Shown here: in pieces, positions 46,016 through 55,297 of the stretch
How the letters are laid out: the number at the start of each line of letters is the position of its first letter
Numbering within the stretch: the first letter of the stretch is position 1
DNA from: Affinundibacterium seohonense
GTDB taxonomy: Bacteria; Pseudomonadota; Gammaproteobacteria; Burkholderiales; Burkholderiaceae_D
Assembly (NCBI RefSeq): GCF_014284305.1
Contig: NZ_JACOFW010000002.1
Span: forward strand, 1 to 64,000
Length of the DNA: 64,000 nucleotides
Reading direction: 5' to 3'
Position numbers and translations under genes: made by a program
Notes under the pieces: generated by a model
The model's database searches: none
The model's input: the letters and a program-made list of their open reading frames with translations, nothing else
What the model was told of the DNA's origin: nothing

Positions 46016-47383
46016 TTAAGCTGATTCCCCTTCAAATCGAAATACATTCTCAATTAAAAACCGCTTCGCTTCACTAATCACATCCGCACGCAACGGAATA
46101 CCAAGGATTTTTAGCCTAATTTCGGTTTGATTGATCCGATTCAAATACACAGTCTCGGTCACTTCTAATTGGTTTGATGGATAACAGAGAATCGCTTGTT
46201 TCTCCGAGCAAGTATCAAACGATGCATAGCCCAAGACTTGGTGGAGATCGTGGCGATAATCTGTTTTCAATTGTTCGCTGCCACTGGTTCTATTCAATAA
46301 GTGTGATTTGTATTTGGCGTCTATATACAGCAAGCTGTCGTTTTTCTTAAAGATGCCGTCTGGCTCCAGATGGTGTAACTCCCAAGTGTAATGTCGTTGA
46401 GAGTCGCGATTGATTCTGAAATTAGCAAAAAAACTTCCCCCGATTTGCTTTGCCACCGCAATGAATAGGTGTTGCACAAATTTTTCAAAAACATCAGAAA
46501 AATCCGCCCGCCAAGCCGTTCCTATATTTGCTTGATAACTTAAAACGCGATTCGCTTGTTGTTTGCAGCCATTAACGATGGGCAAATCAGATGGCCTTTC
46601 GATCAAACGATCTGTTTTTATTGGGCGATGAAAGTATAATTTTTCTTCCAGTACTTCAAGTTTTCTCTTGATGCGTAACTTCAGGCTTACTGGTGTGCGT
46701 GGTGAATTGATTTCATTTTTACAGAGGCCAAATACATAAGCGAGTTGCGCATATTCTGCGTGAAACACTGTCATTACGTTGGTGGTAACTGGATACCGCT
46801 GTTGATTCTCCACCTTGAATTGATTGGCGATGTATTTATTCCAGTTTACTTGTCCAACCGGTGCTTGCGCGATCTTTTCAATTCGCGAAAATTTTTGCCA
46901 ATGCGTTTTTGAGAGTTCGGTAAGATAATCGACAAATTTGACCGCTTCTAAATATAGCGGTGGTCGAAAGTGGTAGCCAGATTTAAGTGGCAGGCTTTCT
47001 ATAAATTGCGCTTCTATCTGATTGTCTAGTAAATTGAGAATCTCAACATAATCGGCGTAGCGATCACGTGCGATAAATCTCGGCACCACAACGAAGTCGC
47101 CAATTTGTTTGCCCGTATCTGGTGCGCGTAGCGGAACAGTCCCGACAAATTCGGAGGTTCTAAAACAAATCGATACATCTTGGTCGATGCCGACGATAGA
47201 TGGCGTTATGCCGAGGAATTCGAAGGATTTGGCGTTGTAATTGACGAATTTTTGCAGCGCTTGAGCGAGATAAAATTTATCAACCTTTTTAAAGATTTTT
47301 TTCTGTAATTCCAATCCACTAAACAATTTTGATTGCTCAGTTAAGCATGGAAGTTCACAGAAAATGTCGTTAAACTTTTTCAT
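46016..47383 (-). CDS. mcrC: McrC-type nuclease subunit of a type IV restriction system
   Basis: 455 residues. McrC pairs with the McrB AAA+ ring and cuts methylated DNA. The PD-(D/E)xK nuclease core is visible: EPDGIF near residue 340 and LLYIDAKYK near 352-360. The N-terminal 200 residues are the McrB-bridging part. It is co-transcribed with mcrB by an ATGA overlap. No further gene in the operon downstream. Confidence 0.88.
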   Translation of the reverse strand: MKKFNDIFCELPCLTEQSKLFSGLELQKKIFKKVDKFYLAQALQKFVNYNAKSFEFLGITPSIVGIDQDVSICFRTSEFVGTVPLRAPDTGKQIGDFVVVPRFIARDRYADYVEILNLLDNQIEAQFIESLPLKSGYHFRPPLYLEAVKFVDYLTELSKTHWQKFSRIEKIAQAPVGQVNWNKYIANQFKVENQQRYPVTTNVMTVFHAEYAQLAYVFGLCKNEINSPRTPVSLKLRIKRKLEVLEEKLYFHRPIKTDRLIERPSDLPIVNGCKQQANRVLSYQANIGTAWRADFSDVFEKFVQHLFIAVAKQIGGSFFANFRINRDSQRHYTWELHHLEPDGIFKKNDSLLYIDAKYKSHLLNRTSGSEQLKTDYRHDLHQVLGYASFDTCSEKQAILCYPSNQLEVTETVYLNRINQTEIRLKILGIPLRADVISEAKRFLIENVFRFEGESA

Positions 47384-48747
47384 TCAAATAATGCCTGACC
47401 TATTTCGCCAACGAAGTAACTGTTCAGTTCTTCCTTGGCATTACTGAGTAAACCTTCTTGCAGATATTCACGCATGAGTGGGAATAACTCATAACGAATT
47501 CGATTCTTCATCTCATCTTCATTTTGTGCGAGAAAATAGCCTTGCCCTGGCTGCAATGCGAGTTCAGTTGAGCTAGCATACCAATTGAATATTTCTTCAA
47601 ACTTAGAAAAATGTTTTCCGTGGAATTCACTAGAATTTATCGCTTGCGGTTTGAGGTCATACCAAGCAAATCGTCTACGCAATGCGAAATCGACCACCGC
47701 CAAACTTCGATCGGCCGTGTTCATCGTAGCTATCACGTAAAGATTGCTTGGCATCTTAGAAATCGCGAGTTCCGGTGTAAGCACGATCTCGACGTTGGCA
47801 AAATCTTGCTTGTATTCGAATAAGTAAAACAATGGTCCTAAAACGTTCGATAAATTGGCGCGATTAATCTCGTCGATGATGAGTATGGTCTTCTCATTTG
47901 GATTCATTTGTGCGTGCTTAATTGCTTTCAGTAACACGCCTTCTTCACCAGAATAGGTCAAAGACGCTGCTTCCAAATTTGGACGTATGCCATAAATAAA
48001 ATCAGAGTAAGACGTTTCTGCATGAAATTGTGTGAAGAAGGTTTTAGCTGTCCATTCCTCCGCAATACTTTTTGCGAGCCGTGTTTTGCCGGTACCCGGC
48101 GCGCCTTGCAGTACGACGTATTTTCGTTCCATGAGAAGGCGAGACACTCCTGCCTTATCGTCACTAGCCTTGTCGCTCGTGACTTCTTTGATCGCTTTGG
48201 TTATTGCTTTGCGCTGGGACTCATTCGTCGGCCAATTTCGTAATCTTGCATAACCAGCCAAGATAGCAGAAATTCGTCTTTTACCATGTTCAGAATTTGG
48301 GTCTTTGACGATTTGTGCGACCGGCAAAACATTGCGATATTTGTCTAAAGTTTTTTTGATATGCGTGAGTTCTTCCTGATCCAAGAAACTCCTCGGCAAG
48401 GACGATTCAATATCCGAAAAATCTGATTTGCAGATCCCATCTGCATCGATCAATTTTGAAAAAAAACGACGCGGCCCGGGATAAGTTGCTAGCTCATAAT
48501 CATTTTTAAAACCACTTGAACCTACACCTAGACAAATTAGCCAAGCTTTGTTTTGATCATTAGGGAAAATTGTGAATGAAAAATCATGAAAAGGTCCTGA
48601 ATTTTCCTCAGACGGATGAATGAACCCAAAATAGGCACCATTGTCGTTTAATGCATCAGCCTTGGTGTTATTTCGCTCGATGTAAAATCCCTTAGCGCCG
48701 AATTTTTCCGCTTCTTCTTTGACAAATGTTCTGATCGTTTCAATCAT
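47380..48747 (-). CDS. mcrB: McrB-type AAA+ GTPase/ATPase of a type IV restriction system
   Basis: 455 residues. N-terminal about 200 residues (AFGFIHPSEENSGPFHDFS region) form the probable DNA-recognition domain; then an AAA+ module with Walker A GAPGTGKT (215-222), Walker B LIIDEIN (289-295), the McrB signature MNTADRS (342-348) and RRRFAW (357-362). McrB proteins use GTP to drive McrC translocation. TAGGAG ribosome-binding site nine bases upstream of ATG. Downstream of a C-type regulator. Confidence 0.9.
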   Translation of the reverse strand: MIETIRTFVKEEAEKFGAKGFYIERNNTKADALNDNGAYFGFIHPSEENSGPFHDFSFTIFPNDQNKAWLICLGVGSSGFKNDYELATYPGPRRFFSKLIDADGICKSDFSDIESSLPRSFLDQEELTHIKKTLDKYRNVLPVAQIVKDPNSEHGKRRISAILAGYARLRNWPTNESQRKAITKAIKEVTSDKASDDKAGVSRLLMERKYVVLQGAPGTGKTRLAKSIAEEWTAKTFFTQFHAETSYSDFIYGIRPNLEAASLTYSGEEGVLLKAIKHAQMNPNEKTILIIDEINRANLSNVLGPLFYLFEYKQDFANVEIVLTPELAISKMPSNLYVIATMNTADRSLAVVDFALRRRFAWYDLKPQAINSSEFHGKHFSKFEEIFNWYASSTELALQPGQGYFLAQNEDEMKNRIRYELFPLMREYLQEGLLSNAKEELNSYFVGEIGQALFE

Positions 48748-48842
48748 GCGGCTAATCTCCTAATTCTCATTGGATGTTGCTTGTTCTGATGTGTTCTCGC
48801 GGCAATGCGTGATTTATTGAAATGCGATAAACAGAAATTTTC

Positions 48843-49061
48843 TTACTGTTTGGGAGAGAATAATTCAGCTGACTCGACGTCTAAGGCTTTAGCAATTTTG
48901 AAGATATTGGCTAAGCTAACATTACGGACACCACGCTCGATGCCGCTGATATAGGTGCGATCGAGTTCGGCAATCAGACCAAGTTGTTCTTGGCTCAGCC
49001 CTTTTTCTTGTCGCAAATGTTTAAGATGCAGCCCAAAAGCCACTAGATCTTGATTGATCAT
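48843..49061 (-). CDS. C-protein-type XRE regulator of the mcrBC operon
   Basis: 72 residues. Entire protein is an XRE helix-turn-helix (LKHLRQEKGLSQEQLGLIAELDRTYISGIERGVRNVSLANIFKIAKALDV), the size and pattern of restriction-modification controller (C) proteins. I start at 49061, behind GGTGA; an ATG further upstream (49097) would add a 12-residue extension overlapping the promoter. A double C-box lies 45-82 bases upstream, strongly suggesting autoregulation. mcrB begins 96 bases downstream. Confidence 0.88.
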   Translation of the reverse strand: MINQDLVAFGLHLKHLRQEKGLSQEQLGLIAELDRTYISGIERGVRNVSLANIFKIAKALDVESAELFSPKQ

Positions 49062-49106
49062 AATCACCAGTACCGTTTCAATATATCGACGGGGCAATCA
49101 TGCTGC

Positions 49107-49143
49107 TATGTGACTTATGAGTCTACGGACTATGAGTCACATA
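49107..49143 (-). promoter_or_regulatory. Double C-box operator upstream of the controller gene
   Basis: Two tandem palindromes, GACTTATGAGTC (49112-49123) and GACTATGAGTC (49129-49139), framed by TATGTGACT (49107-49115) and AGTCACATA (49135-49143). This is the GACT...AGTC form and spacing of C-boxes known from controller-protein operators of restriction-modification systems. An ATATAT -10-like hexamer lies on the minus strand near 49081-49086, so the boxes overlap or lie just above the -35 position. Confidence 0.85.
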
Positions 49144-49206
49144 TAAAATTTGAAGAAGAGACTTAGAAACTTTGATATTCGCGATATCGCTGTTTTAAGA
49201 TACGGA

Positions 49207-49638
49207 TCATTCGCAGGCAAGGAGGTGCTTAATTTGACGTGCTAGACCGATTTCTGTGAGTGACGATACGTAATGCTTGATTCTGAATTCAACACGCACA
49301 TCATTATGCTGCGCCTCTGTCACAAGATAGCAAACGCGGTTTACGTAATGAATACCGGGGACTATCCATTGATCATTTGCTTCTCCATCGAGAACGGTCC
49401 AAATGAATTCGCTACACAGACTACAAACTAGTTCGTAGTTTGCATCGAAAGTTTCTAAATCAAATCCGCCCCAAATATCATAACTTGCTTTCGGATGGTG
49501 GTAGGGTTTGAAGTGTTTGTAGAAAGTATCTTCATGCAGTGTCAGAGTGGACAACTCATGTTGGTCTTTCCGCGAGCTTTGAAATGAATGCGGTGATGTC
49601 TCTGCTATGCGAATCGGTGGGTACGCTTTCAACTTCAT
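49207..49638 (-). CDS. Hypothetical protein, coupled to upstream gene
   Basis: Up to 143 residues; real start uncertain. The first 26 residues of the longest form overlap the preceding gene. A TTG at about 49552, right after the preceding gene's stop (ACATGAGTTG), could be the true start, giving about 115 residues. Contains WGGFDLETFDANYELVCSLCSEFIW. Soluble; no family recognised. Next to the mcrBC operon, so a defence or immunity function is possible but unshown. Confidence 0.5.
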   Translation of the reverse strand: MKLKAYPPIRIAETSPHSFQSSRKDQHELSTLTLHEDTFYKHFKPYHHPKASYDIWGGFDLETFDANYELVCSLCSEFIWTVLDGEANDQWIVPGIHYVNRVCYLVTEAQHNDVRVEFRIKHYVSSLTEIGLARQIKHLLACE

Positions 49639-49870
49639 TTATGCATTCAAACTCATGCCAATCGTGGTCCAGTTCCTCGTCATAGTCATCAAAGAAAAGC
49701 GAAGGAACACCCGCATTGACCGCATCAAAAAACATCTCATCAATGAGTCTCTGTTTGATCATTTCATTGAGCTTTTCTAGCGAAGTTTGATTTTTATTCG
49801 CAAAGACTACGGTGCCGAAATTTTTGAAATTTCCAGCATCACGATATAAGTAAGAAAATTCGATGTTCAT
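49556..49870 (-). CDS. Hypothetical acidic protein
   Basis: About 104 residues from ATG at 49870; an open frame extends to 49972. The centre (LIDEMFFDAVNAGVPSLFFDDYDEELDHDWHEFECINEVESVP) is very acidic, like immunity or antitoxin-type proteins. The N-terminus (MNIEFSYLYRDAGNFKNFGTVVFAN) is strand-rich. No family named. Its stop codon overlaps the next gene's possible start, so the two form a small operon at the edge of the defence island. Confidence 0.55.
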   Translation of the reverse strand: MNIEFSYLYRDAGNFKNFGTVVFANKNQTSLEKLNEMIKQRLIDEMFFDAVNAGVPSLFFDDYDEELDHDWHEFECINEVESVPTDSHSRDITAFISKLAERPT

Positions 49871-50081
49871 CGCAAAGCCCCGATTTTGAGGCGTCAAACC
49901 AGAATGAATAATTATTCTACCCTGGTAATATTTGCAACGGTAGTCATCGTGTTTCTTTACTACCCACCCCATCTCTCACACAAGTTGACGTTATCCAATG
50001 AAAGGCCTCAGCATCAATTAATTTGTTATCGATGCACCCTTTCACTCCATATTTAAAAAACCCATGCATAAACTATGTGGC

Positions 50082-51053
50082 CTACCGAATCCCACCCGGC
50101 AAAACCCCCAACTCCCGCTTAACCAAATGCCGCAGCATAGTCCCATTCTGATAGCCGACACGCTCTGCGACTAACTCTATGGATAAGTTGGTCGACTCTA
50201 ACAAATGTACTGCGCGCATCAGTTTTCGTCTTTGAATAAATTTGATAGTCGAGTCGCCGGTGGCTTCTTGTATTTTTCTTGATAGCGTTTTAGTCGAGAC
50301 TGCGAATTGCGATGCGAGCTCTTGTACTGTGAGTGGGCGGGCGATGTTTTTATCTATCCATTTTTCGGCCGCGATGACGATGGGGTCGAGATGTTGATTC
50401 TGGGTGGGAATCATAAATCGTGCTTGCGATGAGCGTTGTTCGATTAAGAGATAGCGCGAGCACAAATAGGCGATGTTTGAGCCTACTACTTCCGCGACGA
50501 TATCTAGCACCACATCCATCTGTGAAAAAACCGCACCCGCTGTGAGGATGTTACCGTCGCGCACCAGCATTTTGGCTTCGTCTAAGATGACATCGGGGTA
50601 GCGTTGCCTGAACGCCGTTGCTAGCCACCAACTGGTGGTTGCTGCCCTGCCTTTGAGTAAGCCCGCTTCTGCTAGCATAAAGGTCGAGGCGCAAGAGACG
50701 CTGAGGCAGCTTCCTCGTTCTGCATAGTGGTTAAGTACGTCCATGACTTGCGAGACTTCTTTGCTGCTCAAACTGTCTTCTAGTTCCGCGAGCAATTTTT
50801 TGCCTGAGCCTGGTAGTAGCACCCAATCGGCTTCCACCTCACCGCGTAGTAGCTGCTGAAACGTGTAGTCACATGTGAGCTCTAATCCCGCTCCCGTGCG
50901 AATTTTTTTGCGATGCCCGGCGGTGACGATACGAAAGCTTTGCGACTCGTGGTTGCGCTCGATGAGGAAGTTAGCCGTGCGCAAAATGTCCAGCGTAATT
51001 GCCAGACCGGAATCCAATATGCCTTCTGTGGCTAAAACAAGAAATGTTTTCAT
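50082..51053 (-). CDS. GlxA/FtrA-type AraC-family regulator with DJ-1 domain
   Basis: 323 residues: a DJ-1/PfpI-like ligand domain (about 1-200, cysteine in LSVSCASTFMLAEAGLL near residue 120) and a C-terminal AraC HTH (about 215-320: LTVQELASQFAVSTKTLSRKIQEATGDS). These regulate adjacent catabolic genes in response to small metabolites. It is divergent from the dienelactone hydrolase gene with a 113-base gap and probably controls the cluster to 56203. Confidence 0.92.
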   Translation of the reverse strand: MKTFLVLATEGILDSGLAITLDILRTANFLIERNHESQSFRIVTAGHRKKIRTGAGLELTCDYTFQQLLRGEVEADWVLLPGSGKKLLAELEDSLSSKEVSQVMDVLNHYAERGSCLSVSCASTFMLAEAGLLKGRAATTSWWLATAFRQRYPDVILDEAKMLVRDGNILTAGAVFSQMDVVLDIVAEVVGSNIAYLCSRYLLIEQRSSQARFMIPTQNQHLDPIVIAAEKWIDKNIARPLTVQELASQFAVSTKTLSRKIQEATGDSTIKFIQRRKLMRAVHLLESTNLSIELVAERVGYQNGTMLRHLVKRELGVLPGGIR

Positions 51054-51166
51054 TTGTCCATTATCACATGAAATATGTCAGATTAGACACTTCAAAAACA
51101 CGCACCCACATTCTATAGTTTGCCCACTGTCGCATTATTGAACTATTAAATACGAGGTGAGGTTTC

Positions 51167-52066
51167 ATGAGTCAGGTTCCACAATCCAATGCAGCGCTAC
51201 TACCTGCTGATCAGCCAAGTCCTTTGCTAGCGGGTTTTGAAGGGAAGATGTTGAGCTTCATTGGCAGCACGAAGAAAGTCTATGTCGCTGGTGATGGCCC
51301 AGCAGTGATCGTGCTCACCGAGATGCCTGGCATCAGTCCTCAAGTGATACGCTTCGCCAAGTGGGTGATTGATGCCGGCTTTACCGTGTATTTGCCGTCT
51401 TTGTTTGGTGTCGATGGCGCAGTGCCGAGTGCCGAAGACGGTGCTGCGATTTTGAAACGGGCTTGTGTCAGTGCCGAGTTTCGCGCCTTTGCTAGTAATG
51501 AGTCTAGCCCAGTGACGCAGTGGTTACGACAATTAGCCAAGCACGCGCATCAAGAGTGCGGCGGCGTCGGTGTGGGGGCAATTGGCATGTGCTTTACGGG
51601 GAACTTTGCACTCACCATGATGCTGGAGTCGGTCATGCTAGCGCCGGTATTGTGCCAACCTTCGTTGCCGTTCGATGATCCCTCAGCGATTAATATGTCG
51701 GACGATGAGCTGCATGCTGTCGTCGCTAGACTAGAGAAAGACGATTTGTCGGTGCTGGCCTATCGCTTTGAAGGCGATCGCTATTGCCGTGCTGAGCGCT
51801 TTGATGCGTATAGCAAGGCCTTAGGCAAAAGATTTGTCGCCAAGGTTTTACCCGATAGCGCCGCGCATCCTCATCCTCCCCCGTTCTTTGAAGAAATCGT
51901 CGCTTGTCCGCACAGCGTGGTAGCGGCTCATCTGGTGGATGAGCAAGGCCAGCCTACCATCGCTGCACGCGATGAAATTCTACAATTTTTCAAAAGCAAA
52001 TTGTTGCCTGCGACGGACACCACGCTGTCTGAAATAGCGCCAGCGTCTTCCAACAATCATTGTTAG
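51167..52066 (+). CDS. Dienelactone hydrolase-like protein
   Basis: 299 residues. Alpha/beta hydrolase of the dienelactone hydrolase family, with nucleophile cysteine in GAIGMCFTGNFAL near residue 143 and a late histidine in the PDSAAHPHPP segment. DLH enzymes open lactones or hydrolyse carboxylic esters. It starts a plus-strand run of seven genes. The Cys in place of Ser is the DLH hallmark. Substrate unknown. Confidence 0.88.
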   Translation: MSQVPQSNAALLPADQPSPLLAGFEGKMLSFIGSTKKVYVAGDGPAVIVLTEMPGISPQVIRFAKWVIDAGFTVYLPSLFGVDGAVPSAEDGAAILKRACVSAEFRAFASNESSPVTQWLRQLAKHAHQECGGVGVGAIGMCFTGNFALTMMLESVMLAPVLCQPSLPFDDPSAINMSDDELHAVVARLEKDDLSVLAYRFEGDRYCRAERFDAYSKALGKRFVAKVLPDSAAHPHPPPFFEEIVACPHSVVAAHLVDEQGQPTIAARDEILQFFKSKLLPATDTTLSEIAPASSNNHC

Positions 52067-52080
52067 TGAAGGATGTGCAA

Positions 52081-52962
52081 ATGACGATCAACACAGCAAA
52101 CTTATCCTTAGGTGCAGATCAGTCGATACGCGCACTCGCGCCGCATGTGATTGCCGAGCTTAATTACTATCGACCTAGCTCTATCCGCCCCGTTAGTTAT
52201 ACCTTCGAACCACCTTTGGGAGTGCCTTGGGAGAGTGGCGACTATGACTTGCACAAAATGGCTATACACGACGCTAGGCAATTAGCCACGAGACCGCGAC
52301 TTCAGGTGGAGGGTTTTGAGTTGTGGGATGCGAGTACCGAAGTGAGCGATTTTAGTGATCGTGCAAGTATCGAAGACATGTATTACCGAGAAGCCCGTCA
52401 ACTTGCTCTCGCGGTGACGGGTGCCAAGCAGGCCTATGTATTTGATCATTTGCTCAGGCGTCGAGCGCCGAGAGGCAATCCTCTCGATTTTGGTAAGCGT
52501 GGCGCGAATGGTTATGCGGCAGCGAATGGTCGTATTCATAATGACTATACCGAGGAATCAGGAAAGCGACGACTCGCACTCGTGATTGAGGATTTGCACC
52601 AACGCGAACAAGTCACACGTTTTAGCATCATCAATATGTGGCGCGCACTCAACGGTCCCGTTCAAGATGCGCCTTTGGCGATTTGTGACGCGAGAACGGT
52701 GTCGAGCAAGGAATTATTCCATTGCGATGTGCGCTATCCGAATCGTACTGGCGACATCTATTTGCTTCAGCATTCTCCTCAACATCGCTGGTTTTACTAC
52801 CCATCTATGCGTAAAGACGAAGTCCTGATCTTCAAGCAATACGATTCCTTGCACAACAGCACCTCACGCTTTACACCACATTCGGCCTTTGACTTACCCG
52901 CAGTTCCGCCCGATACGCCGCCACGTGAAAGTATTGAATTACGTTGTTTAGTCACCTATTAG
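52081..52962 (+). CDS. CmcJ/NvfI-family oxidoreductase
   Basis: 293 residues. Fits the CmcJ/NvfI family (iron/2-oxoglutarate-type or isomerase-like fold; named for a cephamycin gene and a fungal meroterpenoid enzyme). Recognisable parts: HNDYTEESGKRRL, FSIINMWRALNGPVQDAPLAICDARTV and HRWFYYPSMRKDEVLIFKQYDS. Members modify secondary metabolites or small acids. GAAGGATG precedes the ATG at 52081. Immediately behind the dienelactone hydrolase gene, so co-transcribed. Confidence 0.85.
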   Translation: MTINTANLSLGADQSIRALAPHVIAELNYYRPSSIRPVSYTFEPPLGVPWESGDYDLHKMAIHDARQLATRPRLQVEGFELWDASTEVSDFSDRASIEDMYYREARQLALAVTGAKQAYVFDHLLRRRAPRGNPLDFGKRGANGYAAANGRIHNDYTEESGKRRLALVIEDLHQREQVTRFSIINMWRALNGPVQDAPLAICDARTVSSKELFHCDVRYPNRTGDIYLLQHSPQHRWFYYPSMRKDEVLIFKQYDSLHNSTSRFTPHSAFDLPAVPPDTPPRESIELRCLVTY

Positions 52963-52970
52963 AGTTCTCC

Positions 52971-53603
52971 ATGCATAAAAACACTTCTGTAAAAGCTTTG
53001 CCAGAAATCGAATTTTGGTTTGAATTTGCCAGCAACTATAGCTACCTCAGCGTAATGCGCATTGAGGAATTGGCTCGTCTCTATCAAGTCAAAATAAAGT
53101 GGTGTCCGTTTTTACTCGGGCCTATTTTTAAATCGCTGGGCTGGAATACATCACCCTTTGTTCTGCAAAAAAATAAGGGGGACTATGTGTGGCAAGACAT
53201 GGCGCGCCAAGCAAAAAAGTACGGCCTCGCATGGACGCAACCGACACAATTTCCTCGCTCTGCTTTGTTGCCAATGCGGGTCGCGGCTGCTTATATAAAT
53301 GTGTCATGGATTGCTGATTTCTGTAAAGCGATCATGCACATCAATTTTGTGCGAGATAGTGATATCGATAGTGCTACGGTCGTTCATCAAGTGTTGTCGG
53401 ATCTCGCACTAGACGCCAATCTCATATTGAGAGACATGGAGAGCGACGGGAATAAGATCAAGCTGAGACAACAAACCGAATTGGCAATGACGAAGAAGAT
53501 CTTTGGCGCACCGAGTTTTATCGTAGAGGGGCAGCTGTTCTGGGGGGATGATAGATTGGAGGATGCTTTGCATTTTGCACGTGGGGTTTATGAGCGGAAC
53601 TGA
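52971..53603 (+). CDS. DsbA-like 2-hydroxychromene-2-carboxylate isomerase
   Basis: 210 residues, thioredoxin-fold kappa-GST type (EFWFEFASNYSYLSVMR, then FGAPSFIVEGQLFWGDDRLEDAL at the end). The relatives isomerise 2-hydroxychromene-2-carboxylate in naphthalene breakdown, or form glutathione conjugates. Nine bases after the preceding gene. The ring-cleavage name should be read as family-level only. Confidence 0.88.
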   Translation: MHKNTSVKALPEIEFWFEFASNYSYLSVMRIEELARLYQVKIKWCPFLLGPIFKSLGWNTSPFVLQKNKGDYVWQDMARQAKKYGLAWTQPTQFPRSALLPMRVAAAYINVSWIADFCKAIMHINFVRDSDIDSATVVHQVLSDLALDANLILRDMESDGNKIKLRQQTELAMTKKIFGAPSFIVEGQLFWGDDRLEDALHFARGVYERN

Positions 53604-53904
53604 AACGCTTTGTTGTTAGGCTGGGCTTGGAATAGAACGATAGGTGGGATGGGAAATATCCCCTCTCCCGCAAGCGGGAGAGGGCTAGGGTGAGGGTAGC
53701 CCAGTGACAGCAAAGTGCTTGAATGCTACGAAACAGGACAAAAATCTAAGTATTGCGTGTTTAAAAATGGCATTCGAAATTGAACGTCCGTCAAAGCATG
53801 CTTTGACTCCCCAACCCTTCTCCCGCTTGCGGGAGAAGGGAGTATCAATCAAAAACTATTCTTATGATCCGGCATTCAGAGTTCACCTTTATTGAGAGAT
53901 TAAA
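53604..53904. other. Spacer with inverted repeat pair
   Basis: 301 bases without a gene, occupied mostly by the repeat pair at 53657-53846. The downstream cupin gene could have its own promoter. Confidence 0.6.
53657..53846. repeat. Inverted pair of CTCCCGC-type repeats (second locus)
   Basis: Copy C (53657-53700) contains CCCTCTCCCGCAAGCGGGAGAGGG; copy D (53808-53846) contains CTTCTCCCGCTTGCGGGAGAAG. They are in opposite orientation around a 107-base centre and match the pair at 40359-40533 (shared core TCTCCCGCTTGCGGGAGA). Confidence 0.85.
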
Positions 53905-54411
53905 ATGACCATGCCCAACCCAATCACAGAAGATCATCCAAAGCCACCAATTGCCGCTTCACAAGTCCCTGCGCGACTGACGCCATCTAACTATCCATCG
54001 ATTTTCGCGATCCAAATGGTCGGACGAAAAAAGCAAGCGTTAGGTGACTATTTTGGTTTGAATAACTTCGGCGTGAATTTGACTGAGCTACAACCAGGTG
54101 CGCGTTCATCATTGGTTCACTATCACACGCGGCAAGATGAGTTCATCTACGTGTTGGAAGGTTGTGTGACGCTGATCCTTGGTGATAGCGAGCTATTGCT
54201 GCAAGCCGGTATGTGCTGTGGTTTTCCAGCGATGGGCGCTGCGCACTCGCTCATTAATCACAGTGATAAGATGGTACGTTATCTCGAGATCGGTGATAGA
54301 ACAGAGGGAGATGAGGGAATCTATCCGCAGGATGATTTACAGGCGCTGCGCGTTGATGGGCGCTGGCAATTCGTGCATAAAGATGGGCGTCCTTATGGTA
54401 CCGATGTCTAG
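53905..54411 (+). CDS. Cupin-domain protein
   Basis: 168 residues, single cupin barrel. Motif 1: VHYHTRQDEFIYVLEGCVTLIL (H, H, E metal ligands); motif 2: CGFPAMGAAHSLINHS. Similar proteins bind a small carbohydrate or amino acid derivative or act as dioxygenases or sensors. The three His/Glu ligands look intact. It follows the repeat pair and precedes the SDR gene by 42 bases. Confidence 0.88.
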   Translation: MTMPNPITEDHPKPPIAASQVPARLTPSNYPSIFAIQMVGRKKQALGDYFGLNNFGVNLTELQPGARSSLVHYHTRQDEFIYVLEGCVTLILGDSELLLQAGMCCGFPAMGAAHSLINHSDKMVRYLEIGDRTEGDEGIYPQDDLQALRVDGRWQFVHKDGRPYGTDV

Positions 54412-54453
54412 TCGGGTTGTTCGCAATGTTGATTAACAAGGATAAATAAGCCA

Positions 54454-55221
54454 ATGATGAATGTTTCTTCAAGAGCCTCCAAAGTCGCTTTGGTCACCGG
54501 TGCCAGCAGAGGGATAGGCGCGGCCACCGTCTTGGCACTTGCACGTGACGGCTATGCAGTCGGTATCAACTATTTGAGTAGTGACAGCGCTGCACAACAA
54601 TTGCTGAACGAGGTATTGAAATTGGGTGGGCGTGCCGTGTTGTTGAAGGCCGATGTGTCACAGCAGAACGAAGTCGAGCAGATGTTTCTACGGTTGGATA
54701 AAGAGCTAGGAACGATCGATGTCTTGGTCAATAACGTGGGTATCTTGTTGCCGCAATCTAGCGTCGTCGATATGGATGCGGAGAGAATTCTTCGCTTGTT
54801 GCAGACTAATGTACTGAGCGCTTTCTTATGTAGTAAGTATGCAATCCAACGCATGTCAACGCAGTTTCATGGCAAAGGTGGTGCGATTGTGAATGTCTCC
54901 TCAGCCGCAGCCCGTCTTGGCTCGCCTAACGAATACGTCGACTATGCTGCATCAAAAGGCGCGATCGATACGCTGACCAAAGGCTTGTCCTTGGAGCTTG
55001 CGCCACAGGGAATACGGGTAAATTGCGTCCGTCCCGGATTCATCCATACCGACATCCACGCTGCCGGAGGTGATCCGCAGCGAGTCGATCGCCTAAGTGC
55101 AGGGATTCCCTTGGGACGTGGCGGGTATCCTAACGAGGTTGCAGAGGCTATTTGTTTTTTAGCGAGCGAGGCGTCGTCTTATATGACGGGTGCCTTTTTG
55201 GATATCGCAGGCGGTAAATAA
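54454..55221 (+). CDS. Short-chain dehydrogenase/reductase
   Basis: 255 residues. Classical SDR: TGASRGIGAA nucleotide loop, NNVG, catalytic YAASKGA (Y-x-x-x-K) and NCVRPGFIHT. Uses NAD(P)(H) to oxidise an alcohol or reduce a ketone. Length and pattern like glucose 1-dehydrogenase/3-oxoacyl reductase relatives. Tightly spaced plus-strand gene in the cluster. Confidence 0.94.
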   Translation: MMNVSSRASKVALVTGASRGIGAATVLALARDGYAVGINYLSSDSAAQQLLNEVLKLGGRAVLLKADVSQQNEVEQMFLRLDKELGTIDVLVNNVGILLPQSSVVDMDAERILRLLQTNVLSAFLCSKYAIQRMSTQFHGKGGAIVNVSSAAARLGSPNEYVDYAASKGAIDTLTKGLSLELAPQGIRVNCVRPGFIHTDIHAAGGDPQRVDRLSAGIPLGRGGYPNEVAEAICFLASEASSYMTGAFLDIAGGK

Positions 55222-55297
55222 GTAATTGTGTCATTCGGTAGTCTTCGCATTTTGCATGCAGACTGGCGAATCACCATAATGGAAACGGATTGAATAA

